A stretch of 64,000 nucleotides of DNA from VXOZ01 sp965220175 (GTDB taxonomy: Bacteria; Chloroflexota; UBA11872; VXOZ01): assembly GCA_965220175.1 (NCBI GenBank), contig OZ244814.1, positions 62,001-126,000 of the forward strand, in the 5' to 3' direction. Made by a program: the position numbers and the translations under genes. Position 1 is the first letter of the stretch. Each line of letters opens with the position of its first letter. Shown here piece after piece: positions 10,428 through 17,904 of this stretch. The notes beneath the pieces were generated by a model. The model saw only the letters and a program-made list of their open reading frames with translations. It was not told where the DNA came from and made no database searches.

Positions 10428-11186
10428 ATGGACCAACACCTCACCGGCAAGACCGCACTCGTCACCGGCGCCTCGCGTGGGATTGGTCGTACTATTGCGC
10501 TCCACCTGGCCGCCGCCGGCGCAAATGTAGCGATCAACTACCAGGTCAACGAAGAGGCCGCACACGAGAGCGTGGCTCAGATACAAGAAGGAGGCGGCAA
10601 CGCGCTGGCGGTCAGCGGGGACGTGCGCGACGCCGCGGCGGTGAAGTCTGTCGTTGACCGCACACTGGAAGCATTCGGCGGGCTTCACGTCCTGGTGAAC
10701 AATGCCGGCATCACCAAAGACACGCTGGTACTCAAGATGAGCGACGACGACTGGGACCTGGTCGTCGATACGAACCTGCGCGGGGCCTTTCTCTGCACGC
10801 GCGCCGCCCTGCGTCCCATGTTAGCGCAACGCTGGGGACGCATCGTCAACATCACCTCCGTTGGCTGGCTGGTCGGCAACCCCGGCCAGGCCAACTACAC
10901 CGCCGCCAAGGCCGGCGTGGTGGCGTTCACCCGCTCCACTGCCGTGGAAATGGGCAGCAGGGGCATCACGGTCAATGCCATTGCGCCGGGGTACATTCCC
11001 ACCGACCTCACCCACGACATCCCGCCGCACCTCATGGACCGCCTCATGCAGAAGCTCCCCATCAAGCGCGCGGGCACGCCGGAGGAAATCGCCGCGCTGG
11101 TCAATTACCTGACAAGCGACGCAGCCTCATATATCACCGGCCAGGTGATTCACATAGACGGCGGTCTGACGGCAGGCCTCCTCTAA
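10428..11186 (+). CDS. fabG: 3-oxoacyl-ACP reductase-like short-chain dehydrogenase
   Basis: 252 residues, the standard FabG size. It has the NADP-binding TGASRGIG, NNAG at residues 91-94, and the catalytic S144, Y157 and K161. C-terminal SYITGQVIHIDGGL is typical of FabG. It would reduce 3-oxoacyl-ACP in fatty-acid synthesis, but no other fab gene is near, so a different hydroxyacyl or alcohol substrate is possible. A weak GAACCC leader precedes the ATG at 10428; no better start is seen. Confidence 0.85.
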   Translation: MDQHLTGKTALVTGASRGIGRTIALHLAAAGANVAINYQVNEEAAHESVAQIQEGGGNALAVSGDVRDAAAVKSVVDRTLEAFGGLHVLVNNAGITKDTLVLKMSDDDWDLVVDTNLRGAFLCTRAALRPMLAQRWGRIVNITSVGWLVGNPGQANYTAAKAGVVAFTRSTAVEMGSRGITVNAIAPGYIPTDLTHDIPPHLMDRLMQKLPIKRAGTPEEIAALVNYLTSDAASYITGQVIHIDGGLTAGLL

Positions 11187-11671
11187 CTGCTGATGTATAC
11201 CGTACTATCCACGATGTGGTAATTGCTTCCGTTCATTTAATCTTTGAGTGTTGCAATTCCACACTGGAAGAGCAACTTTTCGGTTTGTTCTAATCGTGCG
11301 ACTGTACTATACTAATTGCGGTTAGGTTCTTTTCTCTCTTACGTAGACCCGCGCTACCACTTCGCTTGCTTACTATCTCTGCCTTCTAGTCAGTTTTTCT
11401 CACGCAGTTTGCTTCACGGAGTCGGGTGCTTTAACCCTGTAACCAGGGGCACCGCTCTCCAGAGCCATTGCGCCCAAACGCTTTTCTATCCCCATACTCT
11501 TTTCTCCACGACGCAAATTCGTCAGACCGATTAGGTCACTGCACCTTCCTGCAAGACCACTGCGGCATCGCGTCTGAGTCAAGACGCAACATCACGCAAC
11601 AAGCCCACTCATCTCTCCTAGACCACATCCACTCATATCCCTCTTCCCATCAGACCGCAGGAGTGCAGCCA
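11187..11671. promoter_or_regulatory. Long leader with sigma-70-type promoter for the Calx-beta gene
   Basis: 485 bp, noticeably more AT-rich than the neighbours. TTGTTC at 11285-11290 and TATACT at 11308-11313 are separated by exactly 17 bases, a good housekeeping-type promoter. Transcription from it would start near 11320 and leave a leader of about 350 bases before the start codon at 11672. Open frames in the leader have no ribosome sites. No riboswitch fold I know is recognisable. Confidence 0.6.
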
Positions 11672-12607
11672 ATGCGAACCACAGCAAAACTGCTGGTATT
11701 AGTCCTCACCATGTTGGCAGCGGCGCCCACAGCCTTCGCCGGCGCCGGACCACCTACTGATTCGAAAACACTAGAGCGAAAATACACGTATACCTTGACG
11801 CTCAGTCCTTCGTCCTTGAAGGAGGATGCCGGTCCAGTCAACGTGACCGCGACCATTCATCTCGTCACATCGTTTGACACGGACGAGAACGCCACCATCA
11901 CGATTGGCAAAGCGCATGACACCGCCAAGCCGGGCCGTGACTATTCCGTTGGTGCGGACGAGCATACCCTCACAATACCCGCCGGTCAGACTAGTGGCAT
12001 GGTGGAATTTCAACTCACCCCCGTGGCTACGGGCTCTCAGGATTCGCGACGGATAACTGTATCTGCGTTCGGGGACCGGTTGCTCTACATGGAAGGATAT
12101 GTCCTCATTGAGCCTGTCCCGCCTGCGCCAACGCCTACGGTTGATCCGACACCACAACCAGCATCGACAGAAGTACAGCCCCAAAGTACCCCCACGATTG
12201 TCGCCCCGCCGAGACCGCCGGCGACGGCAACTCTGCCACGAGTGACACCCAGGGATTCTGTTACGCCAAGATCGGAATCAACAGTCGTGCCGAACGAGGA
12301 GGAACCGACGTTGAGCTCAGAAACGGTTCTTGGCGAACGAGGTTCCCTCCCGGCGGCCCCATCACGTTCGGCAAGTTCTCTGGGCTGCACAGAAGAAGAC
12401 AGGGAAGACGCATCGCGCGTCCGGTCGGTGCATCCAACAGGACCGTACTGCATACTCCACTTCAACCAAAACACGCGCTGCTACATCATGGTGTACTGGG
12501 AAGCGCAAGCAGGCGGCGACTACGGGCATTCCATCCTCTACGAGGGCACGCGAGAAGTAGATTTCGGCGACTTCCATCCGCAATGCACGAGGCACAGGTA
12601 TTCTTGA
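11672..12607 (+). CDS. Secreted protein with Calx-beta-like domain and Pro/Thr linker
   Basis: 311 residues from the ATG at 11672, which has CAGGAG upstream. Residues 1-24 are a Sec signal peptide (MRTTAKLLVLVLTMLAAAP, cleavage near AFA-GAG). Residues 40-145 resemble a Calx-beta domain (SPSSLKEDAGPVNVT, then the YSVGADEHTLTIPAGQTSG pattern). Residues 150-245 are a Pro/Thr/Ser-rich linker. The last ~65 residues have four cysteines (in LGCTEED, YCILHF, TRCYIM and PQCTRH) and may be a small disulphide-stabilised domain. Likely an extracellular adhesive or structural protein; function unknown. An open frame extends upstream to 11468 but carries no start signals. Confidence 0.72.
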   Translation: MRTTAKLLVLVLTMLAAAPTAFAGAGPPTDSKTLERKYTYTLTLSPSSLKEDAGPVNVTATIHLVTSFDTDENATITIGKAHDTAKPGRDYSVGADEHTLTIPAGQTSGMVEFQLTPVATGSQDSRRITVSAFGDRLLYMEGYVLIEPVPPAPTPTVDPTPQPASTEVQPQSTPTIVAPPRPPATATLPRVTPRDSVTPRSESTVVPNEEEPTLSSETVLGERGSLPAAPSRSASSLGCTEEDREDASRVRSVHPTGPYCILHFNQNTRCYIMVYWEAQAGGDYGHSILYEGTREVDFGDFHPQCTRHRYS

Positions 12608-12931
12608 CCGTCTCACTCTCCAGCGTGAACGCAGGCCGCGATTAGGTCGCTCAGGCGAGCGCGTAACCTCCGGCTGCGGCACCCATCCCGGACCCTTTCT
12701 CCAGGCCGCGCAATTCAGATGCTTAGCGGAGCTACGCATTCGACTGGGAGTCCCCTAAGGCTCTGAGCTTGCCGAATGAGCCCGCCCCGTCACTCGAAAC
12801 GGGAGTCTCCGACTAGGGCGAGCGTGATCTATGCTCGCGTCAACGCTCAACCCTTGTGCGCTACAAACTAACTACCTATAATAGTACCCGAGTGGTTGCT
12901 TTTCCCCTTCGTGAAGAGGAGGCGGGCCGGC
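12608..12931. promoter_or_regulatory. Intergenic region with strong promoter for the PIN module
   Basis: Holds a remnant of the CCCCGTACTCGATACGGGG repeat near 12785-12805 and then a near-consensus promoter: TTGTGC at 12854-12859, 17-base spacer, TATAAT at 12877-12882. Transcription would start near 12890, about 40 bases before the ATG at 12932. Confidence 0.7.
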
Positions 12932-13339
12932 ATGGATTTGGATCAAGTCCGGAAGTATCGGGAGATGGCCATCCGCGGCAAGTATCAGCGACTGTATACA
13001 TTTCTGTGCCGTCTGCGGGCCGAGGAATGGCGGACAACCTTCAGTGAGATTGAGTCCATCTTGGGATTCACGCTGCCCGTGTCTGCGCGTTTGCACCGGC
13101 CTTGGTGGGCGAACCAGAGCGGCGGCAGCGGCCACAGTCAGGCTCTTGCCTGGGGTGTCGCCGGCTGGGAGACGTCTGAGGTCGACATGACTGCCGAGAC
13201 GCTGCTTCTGAGGCGAGGGAAGTGCGCGGAAACCATGCGCCCGCGCACGCTCAATGCAGTCTGGCCCGTCCACCGCGCTGGGGCGTGGCCGCAAGGATTG
13301 AGCCTGAGACGAGAGGATCTCTACGAGGACAGGGCCTAA
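12932..13339 (+). CDS. Small DUF7662-like protein upstream of PIN toxin
   Basis: 135 residues from the ATG at 12932, which follows GAGGAGGCGGG. Residues 10-95 match a small family I remember as DUF7662 (number from memory): a conserved TFSEIESILGF core, then SARLHRPWWANQS and a WETSEVDM stretch. The last ~40 residues fall outside that family's usual length and end in LSLRREDLYEDRA, similar to the tails of many small antitoxins. It has its own promoter (12854-12882) and ends 7 bases before the PIN gene, so the two are almost certainly co-transcribed. An antitoxin role is an inference from position only. Confidence 0.65.
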   Translation: MDLDQVRKYREMAIRGKYQRLYTFLCRLRAEEWRTTFSEIESILGFTLPVSARLHRPWWANQSGGSGHSQALAWGVAGWETSEVDMTAETLLLRRGKCAETMRPRTLNAVWPVHRAGAWPQGLSLRREDLYEDRA

Positions 13340-13346
13340 CGCACTC

Positions 13347-13784
13347 ATGTTCATTGACACCAATATTCTCGTAAGTGCCCGCATTTTCGAGGCCCCAGAC
13401 CACGATCGCGCCAGAGCACATTTGGAACGCGCGTTGCAAGACCTTGAACCGCTGCGAATTAGCCGGCAGGTTGTGCGTGAGTATCTGTCCGTAGTCACTC
13501 GCCCGCAGACCTGGACAGTCGCCATAGCGCGGGAGGATGCACTCTCCGACGTGGACCGGTTGACGAACAGCTTCGAGATGTTTGAAGATGGTCCCGAGGT
13601 AACCCAGTCTTTACTCTCGCTGTGCCGCGAGGTTGCGGTAGGTGGGCGGCAGATTCACGACGCCAATATTGTCGCTACCATGCTGGCGCACGGCGAGCGC
13701 AGACTGCTGACGTTCAATACTGCAGACTTCCGCCGTTACGGTGGCCGCATCGAATTGGTGGACGGTGCGCAGTTTGCAGTCTAG
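13347..13784 (+). CDS. PIN-domain ribonuclease, VapC-like toxin
   Basis: 145 residues, the normal size of VapC toxins. The acidic metal-binding residues of the PIN nuclease are all present: D4 (FIDTNILV), E45 (VREYLSV), D105 (IHDANIVATM) and D127 (FNTADFRRY). It would cleave RNA, in known cases often tRNA or rRNA, unless neutralised. The start at 13347 follows the upstream stop by 7 bases without a strong ribosome site of its own, which suggests translational coupling. The partner is not one of the usual ribbon-helix-helix, AbrB or Phd antitoxins but the DUF7662-like protein. Confidence 0.85.
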   Translation: MFIDTNILVSARIFEAPDHDRARAHLERALQDLEPLRISRQVVREYLSVVTRPQTWTVAIAREDALSDVDRLTNSFEMFEDGPEVTQSLLSLCREVAVGGRQIHDANIVATMLAHGERRLLTFNTADFRRYGGRIELVDGAQFAV

Positions 13785-13837
13785 CGGCGGAATTGCGTTC
13801 TAGATCCCGAAATCGGGAGCAAGCGGTAAGGTCACGT

Positions 13838-14308
13838 ATGACACAATCAGTAACCGCGCGCATTCAAGAACTGCTCCACAGTCACGGCGTCACGTTCACG
13901 TTCAAAGAACACGAGCCCGTGAAGACCAGTCAGCAGGCAGCCGAAATACGCGGCACGCCTCTGCACGAGGGTGCGAAGGCGCTTGTCTTCGCGGCGGACG
14001 ACGCCACGGTGCTGGCGGTGGTGCCCGCGCACAAAAGGGTTGGCACCCGCGCCTTCAAGCGCGCCTTTGGCATCAAGAACCTGCGCATGGTCAACCCGGA
14101 TGAGCTGCGGGAACTCACCGGCCTGCCGGTCGGCGCAGTACCGCCCTTCGGCAGCGTGCTCGAACTGCCGACGTATGTAGACCGCGGACTATTGGAAAAC
14201 GAGCGCATTTCGTTCAACGCCGGCAGCCGCTCGGCCTCCATCATCATGGCCTGCCAGGACTACATCGACGTCGAACAGCCTACCTTGGCTGACTTTGCGG
14301 AAGATTAA
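13838..14308 (+). CDS. YbaK/EbsC-type aminoacyl-tRNA deacylase
   Basis: 156 residues from the ATG at 13838 (AAGG six bases upstream). The sequence has the YbaK/ProX editing fold: FKEHEPVKTSQQAAEIRG, then the KALVFAADD strand, RAFKRAFGIKNLRMVNPDE and GLPVGAVPPFGS. Family members hydrolyse mischarged tRNA such as Ala- or Cys-tRNA(Pro) in trans; which one applies here is not decidable. It lies 53 bases after the PIN gene and may share its transcript, though a functional link is not evident. Confidence 0.85.
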   Translation: MTQSVTARIQELLHSHGVTFTFKEHEPVKTSQQAAEIRGTPLHEGAKALVFAADDATVLAVVPAHKRVGTRAFKRAFGIKNLRMVNPDELRELTGLPVGAVPPFGSVLELPTYVDRGLLENERISFNAGSRSASIIMACQDYIDVEQPTLADFAED

Positions 14309-14362
14309 ACGGGCGCAACAAGGAATATCACAACCGCCGACCGGCGCCGCTTCCAACTATAA

Positions 14363-17296
14363 TTACGCCCGATCCCATGGCAGCGCGGCCCCGCTATCGC
14401 TGCGGGAACCCGCCCGGGTGAAAGGCAAGAACGCGGCGACTGCTTCGGTGAGCGTACCGCTGCCCGGCGCAGACAAGAGACTGCGCAGCACGCGCGCACT
14501 CGCCGCACTCTCAATCCGGCGCATAGCCGCGCCCCGGCTGCCGGCGCCGAGCGGTGGAAAGGTACAGTCCCACGCCACCCGGTCGTCGACGACTATGAGA
14601 TTCGCCGCCAGCGAACTGCGCTCTTCTACAATTACACCCATCTGCTCCACCGCGAGCCGCGCCTCCGCGGACTGCAGGCTCCGGCCGCCGCGCTGCCCGT
14701 GTGGAAGGGCAATGAGCCGCACGGCCCCGCGCTCCAAGAGCTCGGACGACAGGCAACTCAAGCAGCGCTCAACCGTAGTTAGAGCGAGCTGCGGACTCCA
14801 AATGCTGACTGTCTCTTCAGCCGCTTGCAGGTCTGCCAGGAGCATCTGCCAACCGCCGGACCCGCCGGACTTTGTACTCTTCGTTCCATTTGCAGAAACC
14901 GCAGCGGCTGCCATGCGAGGCAGCGCGCCGGCGCGCTCGCTCGGTACCAGTTCTGCGGCCGAAAACGCCCACCCTTCCTGCGCGGCCTCGCCTAAAGTGC
15001 GCCGCAAGAGCGCGCGAGCGCCGAACGTGTCCCGCACGTGTTTCCAATGTGCGACGACTACTACGCGCTGCCGCGCCTGATTGAGCACACCGCTAAAGAA
15101 AGCAAATGCCCCGGAGTCTGGGCGAGAATCGTCGAGCGCCGACCACGTAAACGCACCCGGCGTTTCCACCGTATCCACAATCACAATGTCGGCTGCTCGT
15201 CTCGGCAGGCACGGCGGCGCGAAGATACCCAATGTTGGCGCAATCTGTCGATCCCGTGCCAATTGACTGAGGAGGCGGGCCTGCGCGGCGTATGGCGTGA
15301 CAAGCGCCAGCGAGGCCTTGGGTTCAGCTTCGCCGATTTTTTCCGCAAGCGAAATTGTCGCGAGGGCGCTTGCCGGGCTCAGGCGGCCTTCCTGGGGAAC
15401 AGCCTCACTCCACGGCTTCAACGGACCGGTGTCTGCCAAGAGGACCGGGCTCTCACCCTCCAGCGCCTCAGCCAAGGGCACCGTGTGCCCCCGAACCGGC
15501 AAGCGCCGCCGCACACTGCGATGCGGTCCCTCTCGTTGCCGCGTGGGCTGTAGGAGACGTGCTCTCTTGCCGTCGCCGGCTTCGAGCAACCAGCGCGAAA
15601 CGGCCTCGGCTACGGGCTGTTGCGGCCCATGGCGCTCCGTGAGATTCGCGACCCACGGCGCGGCTTGCGAACCGAGGCTTGCCAGGTACGCAACAAAAGA
15701 ACGACCCAGCCAGCGACCCGCTACCGCCTGCGGGGCACAGTGCCATGGCGGCAGTGCCGTTTCCTCGGTCGTAACGATCAGCCGGGATTGTGCCAGTCCG
15801 GCGGCCCAGATCAGGTGCGGCAGAGGAACGTCGTGGGCGTCGTCCACCAAAACGACATCGAAAGACTCAGGCTCAAATTCCTCCGCCACGAGCGCCTGCG
15901 CAACCGTGCCCGCCACCAAGCGGGCCCGCGTGCGGGCGATGGAGGCGATCCCATTCAGCGCTGCCGCGGTGCTCTCTTGTTTCTCTTCCAGCCTCCGCAG
16001 GCCTGTCTTCGTATCTGCCATTGCTGCTTCTACACCGTCAACGGCGAGATCGTACTGAGCGAGCTGTTGCCGCACGCTGGCTTCCAGGCGCTCCGCGGCT
16101 GCCTGGCTCTCTGTCAGCCGGCGCTGCGCCTCCGCAAGCTGTTGTGCCAAGCCGTAGGCTGCCTGCCGTTGCCGCTCCGCATTGTCACCATAGGCGCGTC
16201 GCACGCCGCGGTCGGAGCGCCGCGTAAGGCGCTTGACCTGCTGCCATACGTGCTCCCATCGTTCTTTGAGAAATTTCACACCATTGGACTCGGCAGGTTC
16301 AGTGGTTGCAGAACCCTGTTTCGCCAGCAGCGCGTCCACCTCAGCCTGCACCGAGTCTCGCTCCGCGGCAGCCCGCCGGGCCAAAGCCACGGCTTTCTGC
16401 AGGATGCTAAGGGCTTGATCTTGCTCAGCCAATGTCCCACACTCAGCCTCAATTGCCGCCTGTTCCTGTAAGAGTTCGGCCTTGAGGCGGCTCTCTGCAT
16501 TCCCCGGCGCGAGCAAGGGGTACGCCCGCTGCAGATCCGGATCCGGGCTACAGCCGCTGCGCAGCAAATCGCCGTCTGCATAGGCGGCCCGGGCGGCAGA
16601 TTCGGCCAGCGTGCGGAGAATTGCATCGACTGAGTCGTTGGATGAAGCCAGCACCAGGACACGACTGCCGGCCGCGAGACAGGCTGCGGCTGTCCTGCAG
16701 AGCAGATGCGTCTTGCCGGAGTGGGCGGGGCCGACGATGGCCGCCACCGTATGGCTGAAGGCCGCTGCAAGCGCCTCGTGCTGCGCCTCATTGAGAGCCA
16801 CGTGCTCTCGGTCCGTTCCTTCCTGAAGAATCGCGGCACTGCCGGCAGATTGCCCACTGAAGAGCGCCGCGCTCAAGCCGGGCGATTGAGTTGGTTCGCG
16901 GGAGCGACGCTGCAGCGCCGCGTGGAGTGACTCGAGCACACGCCAAGGCTGTGCCACCAGCGTGGCGCGCTCGATGAAGCGAGCGGGGGCGGTAGCAAGC
17001 AGCAACGACACCCGCAGCCCTGCCACGGCAACGACTCGGCAGGGGTATGCATTGTTGCCAATGTGCAGCTCACCCGGTATGTCGTCCGAGATCGGCAGCA
17101 CCGTGGAAAGCAGAAACGCATAGATATGGCCGCTGTCGCCGCCGCCAAGCAGCGTGCCGGCTGTTACTTCAGCGCGAAATGTTGCGGCCTGTGCCTGGGT
17201 CGCGGCTAGCTCAGCCGCCACGGCCTGCCGCAGTTCGTCGAGCAGACGCACTGGATTGTCGCTGTCTGAAGCGGTACCGGGTAGGTGGACGTTCAC
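14363..17296 (-). CDS. Divergent UPF1/DNA2-like SF1 helicase with coiled coil and C-terminal PLD-like domain
   Basis: 977 residues. A Q-motif-like LNEAQHEAL precedes Walker A GPAHSGKT (189-196), which differs from the usual GPPGTGKT. A coiled-coil insertion spans about 265-445. Walker B is LVDDAH (483-488) instead of VDEA(S/A)Q. The motif III region reads TTEETALPP (509-517) where GDxxQLPP is expected. LVTPYAAQARLL and IVIVDTVETPG (about 665-715) replace the motif IV/V region, and motif VI is NQARQR (739-744), missing one of the usual two arginines. Residues 816-960 resemble a phospholipase-D-like domain whose HxK motif is lost (ANLIVVDDRVAWD). ATP binding may remain, but classical unwinding looks doubtful. 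The frame opens at GTG 17296 with no good ribosome site, so the start is uncertain. Confidence 0.75.
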   Translation of the reverse strand: MNVHLPGTASDSDNPVRLLDELRQAVAAELAATQAQAATFRAEVTAGTLLGGGDSGHIYAFLLSTVLPISDDIPGELHIGNNAYPCRVVAVAGLRVSLLLATAPARFIERATLVAQPWRVLESLHAALQRRSREPTQSPGLSAALFSGQSAGSAAILQEGTDREHVALNEAQHEALAAAFSHTVAAIVGPAHSGKTHLLCRTAAACLAAGSRVLVLASSNDSVDAILRTLAESAARAAYADGDLLRSGCSPDPDLQRAYPLLAPGNAESRLKAELLQEQAAIEAECGTLAEQDQALSILQKAVALARRAAAERDSVQAEVDALLAKQGSATTEPAESNGVKFLKERWEHVWQQVKRLTRRSDRGVRRAYGDNAERQRQAAYGLAQQLAEAQRRLTESQAAAERLEASVRQQLAQYDLAVDGVEAAMADTKTGLRRLEEKQESTAAALNGIASIARTRARLVAGTVAQALVAEEFEPESFDVVLVDDAHDVPLPHLIWAAGLAQSRLIVTTEETALPPWHCAPQAVAGRWLGRSFVAYLASLGSQAAPWVANLTERHGPQQPVAEAVSRWLLEAGDGKRARLLQPTRQREGPHRSVRRRLPVRGHTVPLAEALEGESPVLLADTGPLKPWSEAVPQEGRLSPASALATISLAEKIGEAEPKASLALVTPYAAQARLLSQLARDRQIAPTLGIFAPPCLPRRAADIVIVDTVETPGAFTWSALDDSRPDSGAFAFFSGVLNQARQRVVVVAHWKHVRDTFGARALLRRTLGEAAQEGWAFSAAELVPSERAGALPRMAAAAVSANGTKSTKSGGSGGWQMLLADLQAAEETVSIWSPQLALTTVERCLSCLSSELLERGAVRLIALPHGQRGGRSLQSAEARLAVEQMGVIVEERSSLAANLIVVDDRVAWDCTFPPLGAGSRGAAMRRIESAASARVLRSLLSAPGSGTLTEAVAAFLPFTRAGSRSDSGAALPWDRA

Positions 17297-17904
17297 TTTG
17301 GGAGGATGGTTCCTGTGAGTGAGGTTCGTTCTAAAGAGCAGAATTCGCAGGAAACAGTACCTTTACTACCGCCCATAATACTCTCTTGTGAGCGACCTTT
17401 GCATACCTCACGCCGACGTCGTATGTCTCCTTCACCGGTGGGGACCTACGCGCGTCTTCTGCTCGGCAGGCAATTGCCCTCTCACTGCGGAGACGCTTTT
17501 GGCAATAGGTAGGAAGATTGAGAAGGAGATGCCATAAATCTATACCAAGATGTTTGGGAGCACACGGCCTCTGGATTCCCACCCTGGCCGGAATGAAGGC
17601 ACTATGCAAGGGTCTGCGGCCGGAGAGGCGCAATGTGCTTCCGGCTGGTAAACCGCAATCGACACCTTGGCGGAGGAAAGCTCTGCGGAGAAAACGGGCC
17701 GCGATCGCTTGCATTGCAAGTGCAGCGTCGGTTGGCAATTGGGTATCAGGTGGGTAGCATTGTAGAGAGCTACGGCGGCTTGGCGTGCATTCGCGTTCGC
17801 ATGACTTACCAAGGTATGACCGGCATGCCCGCCGCGCATGCCGCGGTTGCGTGCAGGGCGCACGCATACTTCCACATGGCAGATAGGTAAGGGGGATAGA
17901 TTCC
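17297..17904. other. 608-bp gene-free region upstream of the helicase
   Basis: Divergent gap between the helicase and the glycoside-hydrolase-like gene. It contains a degenerate palindromic repeat near 17570-17600 (GGATTCCCACCCTGGCCGG). Open frames on both strands have odd composition (runs of Arg/Cys) and no start signals. AAGGGGGA at about 17890 is the ribosome site of the next gene. I see no RNA gene. Confidence 0.5.
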
